A DNA stretch of 7,422 bases from assembly GCA_029260415.1 (NCBI GenBank), contig JAJDDH010000091.1:1-7422 (forward strand), given 5' to 3'. The notes below the pieces were generated by a model that did no database searches, had not been told where the DNA came from, and saw nothing but the letters and a program-made list of their open reading frames with translations. Position numbers and translations under genes: made by a program. The DNA comes from Phycisphaerales bacterium. GTDB taxonomy: Bacteria; Planctomycetota; Phycisphaerae; Phycisphaerales; UBA1924. Below, in pieces: positions 1 to 5,249 of the stretch (the first letter of the stretch is position 1; each line of letters begins with the position of its first letter).

Positions 1-393
1 CATCGCGATCTCTTCCAGGATGACCTGCTTCTCGGTGTCAAAGTCGTCCTGGCGGAGGGCGGGTCGCATCATCCGCCCCAGCGTGTCCAGGGCCCGGGGC
101 ATGTGCTCGGGCAGGATCTGGGCGTAGAAGCAGGTCAGCTCGTGCGACGTGTAGGCGTTGTTGCGGGCGCCCATCTCGTCGAACGTCCGGTTGATGTCGT
201 CGGCCGAGAGCGTGTCGGTGCCCTTGAACATCATGTGTTCAAGGTAATGACTCACGCCCATGACGCCCGCCTCCTCGTCGCGGGCGCCCGTAGCGACGAA
301 GAATCCCGCCGCGGCCGAGTGCGCGTCCGGATCGATCTCCGCGACGACCCGAAGCCCGTTGTCCAGCACCCGCTCGTGATAGGTAATCGGCAT
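1..393 (-). CDS. M16 family zinc metallopeptidase (insulinase/processing-protease type), N-terminal part
   Basis: This is the first 131 residues of a zinc-dependent peptidase of family M16 (pitrilysin, mitochondrial processing peptidase, PqqL/YmxG-like). The ATG is at 391-393 and the frame stays open to the left edge, so the rest of the gene lies outside the window. The inverted zinc motif HxxEH is present as HYLEH at residues 49-53, followed by the usual MMFKGT. Further on come 'GARNNAYTS' (about 76-84) and 'EKQVILEEI' (121-129), whose glutamates lie at the distance expected for the third zinc ligand. The opening 'LDNGLRVV' (10-17) is typical of the family's first strand. The zinc site therefore looks intact and active. 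Bacterial members of this type usually have about 400-450 residues or are longer two-domain forms; which one cannot be told here. It lies 22 bp after the ThiE gene on the same strand, probably co-transcribed. No clear Shine-Dalgarno sequence is seen. The family call is secure; substrate and location are unknown. Confidence 0.93.
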   Translation of the reverse strand, partial: MPITYHERVLDNGLRVVAEIDPDAHSAAAGFFVATGARDEEAGVMGVSHYLEHMMFKGTDTLSADDINRTFDEMGARNNAYTSHELTCFYAQILPEHMPRALDTLGRMMRPALRQDDFDTEKQVILEEIAM

Positions 394-415
394 ACGCCCA
401 GTGTAGAGGGCGGGC

Positions 416-1468
416 TCAGGCGCCGAGGGCGCTCAGGATCGCCCGGCACGCCTCGTCGGGCGCCTTCGCGGCGCAGACCTCGGAGCTGACCGCGACGCCG
501 CGAACACCGATCGCCGCGAGCCGGCTTGCGTTGCCCGCGCCGATGCCCGAGATCGCCAGGTGGGGGGTGTCCTTCGTGATCGGATCGGTCAGATACGCCC
601 GGGCGTACTCGGGGCCCGCCAGCCCGGGCCTGGGCTTGGTGGTCGAGGGGAACATGGGCCCCAGCCCGCAGTACGACGCCCCGGTCTCGACCGCCCGGCG
701 GGCGTCGTCCACGCACGAGGTCGAGACGCCCACGAGGGCGCCCTGGCCCAGCACCCGGCGCGCTTGGCCCGGGTCCAGATCGCCCTGCCCCAGGTGCACG
801 CCGTCGGCGGCGCTGAGCAGCGCGATGTCCGGGCGGTCGTTGATGATCACGCTGACGCCCGATGGGCGGGCGATCGCGACGAGCGCGCGCGCGCGAGCGA
901 GCAGCTCACCATCGGGCAGGTCCTTCTCGCGGAGCTGCAGGCAGTCGGCGCCGCCCTCGATTGCCAGCTCCGCGACGCGCTCCCATGGCATCGACTCGCA
1001 GAGCGAGGCGGTGATCAGCACGCACAGGCGCCACTGGGGGGCCTGGCGCCCGAGGGCGAGCAGCAGCGTCCGCTCGGCGTCGTACACGCGGTAGCGCATC
1101 GCCTCGAAAGCCCGGGCATCCGCGGCGAGGGTCTTGGAGACCTCCTCGATGGAGCGGATCGCCTCGCCGGTGCGCTTGGCCGCGGCGCTGGCGACCGCGA
1201 GGAGATCCTCGCGGGACTGCTCCCGCGCCGTGCTGACGCCCGTCCCGACGTCTCCCGGCGTGTCCCGGGCGGCGCACAGGAGCCCCGGGGCCACCGGGAG
1301 GGCCGCGACAGCGCCCGACAGCTCATGGCGGATCCCCTTGATCGCGGCGCAGAGGTCTCGATCGTTCAGCACGAAGCGGGCGATGTCCTCGAGGGTGCGC
1401 AGGCCTTCCCTGGCGCGGTTGGCGCTGGCGTCGATCAGGCGTGCGGTGGCGTGGTCTGCGGGTGGCAT
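416..1468 (-). CDS. thiE: Thiamine phosphate synthase with N-terminal ThiD2 domain (ThiD2-ThiE fusion)
   Basis: A 350-residue two-domain enzyme of thiamine biosynthesis. Residues about 8-140 match the ThiD2 type of domain found ahead of ThiE in cyanobacteria and planctomycetes: 'ANRAREGLRTLEDIARF' at 16-32, 'RHELS' at 47-51, 'SREDLL' at 85-90 and 'YDAERTLL' at 129-136. ThiD2 is described as a monofunctional kinase for hydroxymethylpyrimidine phosphate. Residues about 147-350 are a full ThiE TIM barrel, which joins HMP pyrophosphate to thiazole phosphate. Its motifs are QLREK (178-182), NDRPD (210-214), DGVHLGQ (222-228), GPMFPSTTK (270-278) and AISGIGAGN (305-313). The fusion would hand the ThiD2 product straight to ThiE in the cytoplasm. 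The ATG at 1466-1468 has no strong Shine-Dalgarno sequence, but the ThiD2 homology begins almost at once, which supports it. The gene is divergent from the 6PGL-like gene (47 bp apart) and is followed by the M16 peptidase. I see no TPP riboswitch in the 47 bp leader. The ThiE call is secure; the ThiD2 call is strong. Confidence 0.94.
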   Translation of the reverse strand: MPPADHATARLIDASANRAREGLRTLEDIARFVLNDRDLCAAIKGIRHELSGAVAALPVAPGLLCAARDTPGDVGTGVSTAREQSREDLLAVASAAAKRTGEAIRSIEEVSKTLAADARAFEAMRYRVYDAERTLLLALGRQAPQWRLCVLITASLCESMPWERVAELAIEGGADCLQLREKDLPDGELLARARALVAIARPSGVSVIINDRPDIALLSAADGVHLGQGDLDPGQARRVLGQGALVGVSTSCVDDARRAVETGASYCGLGPMFPSTTKPRPGLAGPEYARAYLTDPITKDTPHLAISGIGAGNASRLAAIGVRGVAVSSEVCAAKAPDEACRAILSALGA

Positions 1469-1515
1469 GGGCTGGGCGGGCTGGTTTCGGGTGCTCCGCA
1501 GGCGGACAATAGGGG
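1469..1515. promoter_or_regulatory. Divergent intergenic region between thiE and the 6PGL-like gene
   Basis: These 47 bp must hold start signals for both strands unless the promoters lie inside the genes. A short inverted repeat, TCCGC-AG-GCGGA, sits at 1495-1506, just before the plus-strand GTG. A weak -10-like GACAAT lies at 1505-1510, only 5 bp ahead of the GTG at 1516, with no convincing -35 element upstream. The space is too small for a TPP riboswitch. No promoter can be assigned with confidence. Confidence 0.3.
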
Positions 1516-2229
1516 GTGGGTGAGCCGTACGAACTTGCGCCAGGCGTCAACGCTCCGGAGCTGCCCGGGCGGGTGGTGCTGCGCGAGTCGGTCGAGGAGA
1601 CGCTCGACGCCGCGGCGAGCGAGCTGTTCGTGCTGAGCCTGGACTGCGTGCGGGCCTTTGGCGACTTCCACCTGGCGCTGAGCGTGTCGCCCTCGCTCGA
1701 GGGCCTGTTTCAGCGGCTGATGGTGGACCCCAAGTTCCGCTCGCTGCCGTGGAACCGGACACACCTGTGGCTGGCGTGCGAGACGCTGGGCGAGAGCGGC
1801 GGGGCGCTGGGGCGGGAGCTGCAGGAGCTGGTTATCCAGCAGGCCGGGATCCCGGAGGGGCAGGCCCACCTGATCCCGACCGAGGATGACGCCGCGGACG
1901 CGTACGCGGGCGAGCTCCGCGAGACGCTGGCCTGGCGGGAGCCCGGGCACGACCGCCTCGACGCGAGCGTGCTGGCGCTGGACGACCCGATCACGGGGAG
2001 CAGGGCGGTTGGGAGCCCGGAGCTGGCGCTTCTGGACGACGGCGTGATTCGCCTCTCGCGCCGCCTGATCAACGCGTCGCGCCTGATCGGCGTCCTGGGG
2101 ACGGGGGCGCCCGCGTCGGCGCGCCTGGGGTCCCGCGCCAACGATTCGCACGCGTTCGGGCTCGAACCCGTCGGGGGGGAGCTCAAGTGGTTCCTGGACC
2201 ACGCGGCCTGCGCAGGAGCATCGTCATGA
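1516..2229 (+). CDS. 6-phosphogluconolactonase-family protein with degenerate active site (possible pseudoenzyme)
   Basis: A 237-residue protein that follows the fold and order of 6-phosphogluconolactonase (Pgl/DevB, NagB/RpiA-like superfamily), which hydrolyses 6-phosphogluconolactone in the oxidative pentose phosphate pathway. Family landmarks: 'FHLALS' (51-56), 'LPWNRTHLWL' (77-86, usually PW..VH.F..DER), 'AGIPEGQAHLIP' (110-121), 'RLSRRLINASRLIGVLGTG' (179-197, usually R.TLT...N.A..V.FLV.G) and the C-terminal 'GELKWFLDHAA' (221-231). Each catalytic signature is altered. GGSTP has become SVSPS (56-60), DER has become CET (88-90), and G.G.DGH.ASLFP has become ALDDPITGSRAVG (154-166) with no histidine. 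Length is normal and the frame is intact, so this is not a plain pseudogene. The GTG at 1516 is the first start after the in-frame stop at 1510-1512; GTG at 1573 is an alternative. Its stop overlaps the next gene's start (ATGA). Family membership is likely; lactonase activity is doubtful. Confidence 0.75.
   Translation: MGEPYELAPGVNAPELPGRVVLRESVEETLDAAASELFVLSLDCVRAFGDFHLALSVSPSLEGLFQRLMVDPKFRSLPWNRTHLWLACETLGESGGALGRELQELVIQQAGIPEGQAHLIPTEDDAADAYAGELRETLAWREPGHDRLDASVLALDDPITGSRAVGSPELALLDDGVIRLSRRLINASRLIGVLGTGAPASARLGSRANDSHAFGLEPVGGELKWFLDHAACAGASS
2214..2218 (+). promoter_or_regulatory. Ribosome binding site AGGAG of the RluA-family gene
   Basis: AGGAG lies 7 nt before the ATG at 2226 and inside the end of the 6PGL-like gene. 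It fixes the start at 2226 rather than the in-frame ATG at 2187, which has no such site and would lengthen the overlap between the two genes. Confidence 0.75.
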
Positions 2230-2996
2230 ACAGCCCGAGCATCGAGCCCAACTCCCGCGTCACCTTCCGCGTTCATCACGAGGACGAGGACCTGCTTATT
2301 GTCGAGAAGCCCGCGCGGGTGGTCACGCAGCCGGGCGTCGGGCACCAGCACGACACCCTGCTCAACGGGCTGTTCGCGACGCACGGCGAACGCCTGCAGA
2401 ACCTGGGCCAGGCGCGGGACTTCGGGCTCGTCCACCGACTGGACAAGGAGACCTCGGGCCTAGTCGTCGTGGCGCTGAGCGGGAGGGCGTACGACGAGAT
2501 GCGCCGCAAGTTCGCCCAGCGCGAGGTGAGCAAGTACTACTGGGCGATCGTGCACAAGGCGCCGCGCGAGGACACGGGCGTCATCCGCAGGCCCATCATC
2601 GAGCTGCTCCGGCGCAAGGACCGGTACACGTCGCGCAAGATCGCCAGGATCTCCGCCAGCGGCAAGAGCGCCCTCACGGCGTACCGCACCCTCGAGGTCT
2701 CCGACTTCGGCGCCCTCGTCGAGGCCAGGCCAGTCACCGGGCGCCTGCACCAGGTCCGCGTGCACCTGGACCTGATCGGGTGCGCCGTGCTGGGCGATGA
2801 TGTCTACGGCCCGCGCAGCGTGTGGAAGGCCGCGCCCCGTCTGGCGCTGCACGCCCACCGCCTGCGGTTCGAGCACCCGATCTCGGGCGAGGGCATGGAC
2901 CTGCAGTCGCACTTCCCCAAGGACCTGCGCGGCACGCTCAAGGCGATGCGCCTCAGACGCCCCGATCTGGAGCACGACCCGGTCGTGTCAGGCTAA
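2226..2996 (+). CDS. RluA-family RNA pseudouridine synthase
   Basis: A 256-residue enzyme that isomerises uridine to pseudouridine in structured RNA, most likely 23S rRNA or tRNA. The catalytic motif HRLDKETSG is at residues 70-78, with D73 as the nucleophile. It is followed by 'SKYYWAIV' (102-109), 'ALTAYRTLE' (149-157), 'GRLHQVRVHL' (172-181, usually GR.HQIRVHL) and 'LGDDVYG' (189-195). The opening 'EDEDLLIVEKPARVVTQPG' is the usual first strand of the domain. There is no N-terminal S4 domain, so it resembles RluA or TruC rather than RluC/RluD, which carry one; the target uridine cannot be deduced. The ATG overlaps the upstream stop as ATGA (2226-2229) and has a good AGGAG, so translation is probably coupled to the 6PGL-like gene. 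The 3' end overlaps that of hemW by 9 bp. The family call is secure. Confidence 0.94.
   Translation: MNSPSIEPNSRVTFRVHHEDEDLLIVEKPARVVTQPGVGHQHDTLLNGLFATHGERLQNLGQARDFGLVHRLDKETSGLVVVALSGRAYDEMRRKFAQREVSKYYWAIVHKAPREDTGVIRRPIIELLRRKDRYTSRKIARISASGKSALTAYRTLEVSDFGALVEARPVTGRLHQVRVHLDLIGCAVLGDDVYGPRSVWKAAPRLALHAHRLRFEHPISGEGMDLQSHFPKDLRGTLKAMRLRRPDLEHDPVVSG
2988..2996. other. Convergent 3' overlap of the RluA-family gene and hemW
   Basis: The plus-strand TAA (2994-2996) and the minus-strand TGA (2988-2990) cross, so the last codons of the two genes share 9 bp. No intergenic terminator can exist here; any terminator must lie inside coding sequence, and the two transcripts would be complementary at their ends. 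Confidence 0.85.
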
Positions 2997-4244
2997 CGCG
3001 TCCATCAGGTCCGACGCGACCCGGTCACCCATCAGGAACCCAGCGTCGGTCAGCACCCAACGCCCCTCGCAGACGACGATGAGCCCGACCTGCTGGTGCC
3101 AGGCGGCGCTGGTCTCGAGGCGGCGCCTGGCGCCCGGCGCGAGGCGTTCTGCCGCGGCGCACACCCCGTCGATCTCCAGCCCCTCGCGCAGGCGGATGCC
3201 CGTCATGATCCGCTCACGCATCGCCCGGCGCGCGTCGGGGGGCTCGTGCTCGATAATCGGGGCGAATCCCTCGTCGTCGATGCTCAGGTAGTCGTCAAGC
3301 CTGGGCGTGTTCTTCCAGCGGTGCCCCGCCAGGTGCCCCGATGCCGACGGGCCCGCGGCGAGCCAGTCGTGCTGGCGCCAGTACGCCAGGTTGTGGGCGC
3401 ACTCCCGCCCCGGGCGCGCGTAGTTGGACACCTCGTAGCGCTGCAGCCCCTCGCGGCGCAGGCGATCGACGGTCAGCTCGTACATGTCCGCCTCGAGGTC
3501 TTCGTCGGCCCGGGTGAACTCGTCGCGCTCGAGACGGGCGGTCATCGCGGTGTTGGGCTCGTAGGTGAGCGCGTAGCACGAGAGGTGCTCGGTCCCGAGC
3601 GCGATGGCTCGCTCCAGGTCGCTTGTCCACTCGTCGAGGCTCTGCCCGGGCACCGCGAAGATCAGGTCCACCGACTGGCGTCCGATGCCGGCGCCGCGTG
3701 CAAGCTCGACGGATTTGGCGACATTGGCCGGGTCGTGGCGGCGTTCGAGCGTGTGCAGGTGGCTCGCGTTGAAGGACTGGGCGCCGATGGAGATGCGGTT
3801 GACCCCGCCTCCGACGAGGACGTCGAAGAGCTCATTGGTCGCGGTCTCGGGGTTGCACTCGACGCTGAACTCGCCATCGCGTGAACGGATGGCGCTCAGA
3901 TCGAACGAGCGTTCGAGCGTGCCCAGCAGCTCCCGCCAGAGGGCGGGGGCCAGGAGGGTGGGGGTGCCCCCGCCGACGAAGATGCTCTCCAGCGGCCCGG
4001 CGAGCGGGGCCAGGGCCTCAAGCTCGCGCTGCAGGCGCCTGGTGAATGCGAGCTGGCGGTCCTGGCGATCCACGATGGAGTAGAAGTCGCAATAGTGGCA
4101 CTTGTGGGCACAAAACGGGATGTGGAGATAGAGCGAGCGGGCGTCCTGGGATGAGGCGCCCGCGTCGCGGGCGGCCGCGAGGAGGCGGCGGGCCGTCTGA
4201 CGCGGGCGTTGCTCGAGCAGGGAGATGGCGATATCGTTCGTCAT
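2988..4244 (-). CDS. hemW: HemW-type radical SAM protein (heme chaperone, coproporphyrinogen III oxidase-like)
   Basis: A 418-residue radical SAM protein of the HemN/HemW group. 'LYLHIPFC' at 38-45 opens the SAM barrel, and the 4Fe-4S ligands are C45, C49 and C52 (CxxxCxxC) followed by D-F. True oxygen-independent coproporphyrinogen oxidase (HemN) has CxxxCxxCxC, so the phenylalanine here marks HemW. HemW binds heme and passes it on; it is not shown to decarboxylate coproporphyrinogen. Further motifs: GGGTPTLL (91-98), ECNPE (129-133), RISIGAQSF (150-158), DLIFAVPGQ (193-201), YEVSNYA (270-276), HNLAYW (284-289) and the C-terminal HemW domain with 'GIRLREGLEI' (about 349-358). The ATG at 4242-4244 leaves 37 residues before the barrel, already longer than usual. 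An upstream GTG at 4370 would add 42 low-complexity residues and leave 2 bp to the divergent FHA gene, so I reject it. No clear Shine-Dalgarno sequence is visible. It stands alone on its strand. Confidence 0.92.
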   Translation of the reverse strand: MTNDIAISLLEQRPRQTARRLLAAARDAGASSQDARSLYLHIPFCAHKCHYCDFYSIVDRQDRQLAFTRRLQRELEALAPLAGPLESIFVGGGTPTLLAPALWRELLGTLERSFDLSAIRSRDGEFSVECNPETATNELFDVLVGGGVNRISIGAQSFNASHLHTLERRHDPANVAKSVELARGAGIGRQSVDLIFAVPGQSLDEWTSDLERAIALGTEHLSCYALTYEPNTAMTARLERDEFTRADEDLEADMYELTVDRLRREGLQRYEVSNYARPGRECAHNLAYWRQHDWLAAGPSASGHLAGHRWKNTPRLDDYLSIDDEGFAPIIEHEPPDARRAMRERIMTGIRLREGLEIDGVCAAAERLAPGARRRLETSAAWHQQVGLIVVCEGRWVLTDAGFLMGDRVASDLMDALA

Positions 4245-4328
4245 CGCGTCTGGGGCTGATCCGTCCAAGAGGCGTCCGCAGCCGGCGATCCGGGGTGTCC
4301 CGCGCGTCGGCGGCGATGACACACGAGC

Positions 4329-4352
4329 CCGGGGCGGAACGGTCCGCTCCGG
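4329..4352. repeat. 10-bp inverted repeat with 4-nt loop upstream of the FHA gene
   Basis: CCGGGGCGGA (4329-4338), loop ACGG (4339-4342), TCCGCTCCGG (4343-4352). Nine of ten pairs are perfect and the tenth is a G-U in plus-strand RNA. It ends 20 bp before the FHA start and lies about 85 bp before the hemW start. No T-run follows, so it is not a standard terminator. It may be an operator or a leader hairpin. Confidence 0.5.
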
Positions 4353-4359
4353 TGCAGAG

Positions 4360-4363
4360 AGGA
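4360..4363 (+). promoter_or_regulatory. Probable ribosome binding site AGGA of the FHA gene
   Basis: AGGA within a purine run (AGAGAGGA, 4356-4363) lies 9 nt before the GTG at 4373. It supports that start over the in-frame GTG at 4379. Confidence 0.5.
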
Positions 4364-4372
4364 TAGTCACGC

Positions 4373-4855
4373 GTGGATGTGGTCCTGATCCGAGTCACTG
4401 AAGACGGCCGTATGCAGGAGCTGCCCATCCGGCGCGATCGGGTCGTGATCGGTCGCCAGACGGACTGCGACGTGCGCGTGCCCGCGGCGGGGATCTCCCG
4501 CCATCACTGCGAGGTCGTGCAGGACGACGACGGGCTGCTCATCAACGATCTGGGCTCGAGCAACGGGACCTGGGTCAACCAGGAGCGGGTCGAGTCCAAA
4601 CGCCTGTCCGCTGGCGATCTGGTCAGCTTCGGCTCGTTCGTCTTCGTGGTCCGCATCGACGGCAACCCGACCGAGATCGAGCCCGAGCACTGCTTCGAGG
4701 ACGGTCTGCCCGACACGGACGACGCGAAGGAGCCGCCCCGGGTGGTGCAGTCCGGCGGCGCCGCGGCCAAGGCCGGCGGCGTCAACGACGACAGCAGCGT
4801 CTTCGACTTTGACTTTGATCTTTCAGACGACGACGACTCGCAGCCCCCGCTCTGA
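4373..4855 (+). CDS. FHA-domain protein with acidic C-terminal tail
   Basis: A 160-residue protein that is little more than one forkhead-associated domain, a module that binds phosphothreonine. The domain covers about residues 3-95. The conserved features are 'VVIGR' (24-28), 'ISRHHCEV' (41-48, with the SRHH loop that contacts the phosphopeptide), 'LGSSNGTWVN' (60-69) and a closing 'GDLVSFGSFVFVV' (81-93). The key Gly, Arg, Ser, His and Asn are all there, so binding should work. The remainder is polar and acidic, ending in a D/F stretch and DDDD (about 144-155), probably disordered. No signal peptide, membrane segment or second domain is seen. It starts with GTG at 4373. No Ser/Thr kinase or phosphatase is encoded in the window, so its partner is unknown. 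It is divergent from hemW and convergent with the zinc-ribbon gene 20 bp away. Confidence 0.92.
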   Translation: MDVVLIRVTEDGRMQELPIRRDRVVIGRQTDCDVRVPAAGISRHHCEVVQDDDGLLINDLGSSNGTWVNQERVESKRLSAGDLVSFGSFVFVVRIDGNPTEIEPEHCFEDGLPDTDDAKEPPRVVQSGGAAAKAGGVNDDSSVFDFDFDLSDDDDSQPPL

Positions 4856-4879
4856 GCGCGGGCGCTGAACGAGGCTCAG
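4852..4879. terminator. Inverted repeat spanning the stop codons of the convergent FHA and zinc-ribbon genes (weak terminator candidate)
   Basis: CTGAGC at 4852-4857 pairs perfectly with GCTCAG at 4874-4879. The first arm holds the FHA stop TGA and the second holds the zinc-ribbon stop on the other strand. Inside it, AGCGC-GG-GCGCT (4855-4866) offers a competing short palindrome. There is no T-run on either side, so intrinsic termination is unproven. This is the only non-coding space between the two genes. Confidence 0.25.
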
Positions 4880-5064
4880 GCGGCCTTGGGGTCCTTGCCC
4901 TTGGCGTCGTGCGTCTCGGTCATCGCCTTGGGCTCGGGCACGCGGATGTTCGTGCTGCAGTTGCGGCAGCGGACCGTCTTGCCCCGGGCGCTCGTGGGAA
5001 CCGCCAGCACCTTGCGGCACGTCAGGTTCGGGCACATGATCCGGACTGTTTCGTCGTTGGGCAT
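4876..5064 (-). CDS. Small zinc-ribbon protein (planctomycete type)
   Basis: A 62-residue protein with four cysteines set as two knuckles: C11-x4-C16 and C33-x2-C36. The surrounding pattern (CP at 11-12, 'KVLAVP' at 18-23, 'ARGKTVRC' at 26-33, 'IRVPEP' at 40-45) matches the short zinc ribbons that are abundant in Planctomycetota, often at the N-terminus of longer proteins. Here the ribbon stands alone. The tail is rich in Lys, Asp and Ala and has no visible domain. The frame is open much further upstream, to an ATG at 5250, but that stretch is Arg/Pro/Ser-rich and runs through the purA leader. The ATG at 5062-5064 begins just before the conserved part and has a GGAG 9 nt upstream, so I choose it. 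Function is unknown: nucleic-acid or protein binding is possible but not shown. It is divergent from purA. Confidence 0.75.
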   Translation of the reverse strand: MPNDETVRIMCPNLTCRKVLAVPTSARGKTVRCRNCSTNIRVPEPKAMTETHDAKGKDPKAA

Positions 5065-5082
5065 TGAGGCGATCTCCGCGGT

Positions 5083-5098
5083 TCCGATCCACATCGGA
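5083..5098. repeat. 6-bp inverted repeat upstream of the zinc-ribbon gene
   Basis: TCCGAT (5083-5088), loop CCAC, ATCGGA (5093-5098): perfect arms, ending 18 bp from the zinc-ribbon start codon. It could form a leader hairpin or be an operator. It is short enough to be chance. Confidence 0.3.
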
Positions 5099-5200
5099 CG
5101 GGCGCGGGCGCACCTTGACCGGAATCGCCCAGAACCGGGCGGCGCGCGAGGCCCGGACGCCTGGCGGGGAAGCGGGTAAGGTTCACCGCGTCGGGGCGTG

Positions 5201-5215
5201 CTCGGAGGGTCCGAG
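5201..5215. repeat. 6-bp inverted repeat in the purA leader
   Basis: CTCGGA (5201-5206), loop GGG, TCCGAG (5210-5215): perfect arms, 34 bp before the chosen purA start. No T-run follows it. It could be an operator half-site pair or a small leader hairpin. Confidence 0.3.
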
Positions 5216-5238
5216 GCGCCCGTCCCCGGGCCTGTGCT

Positions 5239-5242
5239 GGAG
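5239..5242 (+). promoter_or_regulatory. Ribosome binding site GGAG deciding the purA start
   Basis: GGAG lies 7 nt before the TTG at 5250-5252, ideal spacing. It lies only 1 nt before the GTG at 5244, which is too close. This is the reason for preferring the TTG. Confidence 0.5.
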
Positions 5243-5249
5243 CGTGCCA

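Larger units (their letters stand above)
4245..4372. promoter_or_regulatory. Divergent intergenic region between hemW and the FHA gene
   Basis: These 128 bp separate the chosen starts of hemW and the FHA gene and should carry both promoters. No TTGACA/TATAAT pair stands out. The clearest structure is the inverted repeat at 4329-4352, listed separately. A weak -10-like GATAGT at 4362-4367 lies 5 bp before the FHA GTG, but it overlaps the likely Shine-Dalgarno sequence there. Confidence 0.4.
5065..5249. promoter_or_regulatory. Divergent intergenic region between the zinc-ribbon gene and purA
   Basis: About 185 bp, the longest non-coding stretch in the window. It should carry promoters for both genes. 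A TTGACC at 5115-5120 resembles a -35 element, but no -10 element lies at the right distance. Two perfect 6-bp inverted repeats are visible: TCCGAT-CCAC-ATCGGA at 5083-5098 near the zinc-ribbon start, and CTCGGA-GGG-TCCGAG at 5201-5215 before purA. No known riboswitch is recognised. Confidence 0.4.

Noticed and set aside
883..895. Alternating GC run (possible Z-DNA)
   Set aside because: It encodes ARARA in the ThiE barrel and is explained by codon choice in G+C-rich DNA.
1505..1516. Leaderless start of the 6PGL-like gene, with GACAAT as a -10 element (a similar GATAGT precedes the FHA gene)
   Set aside because: The hexamers match the consensus only in part, there is no -35 element, and the FHA case has a usable Shine-Dalgarno sequence. 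The evidence is too thin to claim.
560..1636. 358-codon plus-strand open frame opposite thiE
   Set aside because: It is a shadow of the ThiD2-ThiE gene, which has clear motifs on the other strand.
1435..2202. 255-codon minus-strand open frame opposite the 6PGL-like gene
   Set aside because: It has no recognisable domain, a composition typical of antisense frames (QRLAR, Pro/Arg-rich), and lies against a gene with family landmarks.
4245..4370. 42-residue N-terminal extension of HemW from a GTG at 4370
   Set aside because: The added residues are Pro/Arg/Ser-rich with no HemW similarity, would leave 2 bp to the divergent gene, and would place the 4329-4352 inverted repeat in coding sequence.
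5064..5249. 62-residue N-terminal extension of PurA
   Set aside because: It has no similarity to PurA, lies before a good GGAG-TTG start, and overlaps the divergent promoter region.
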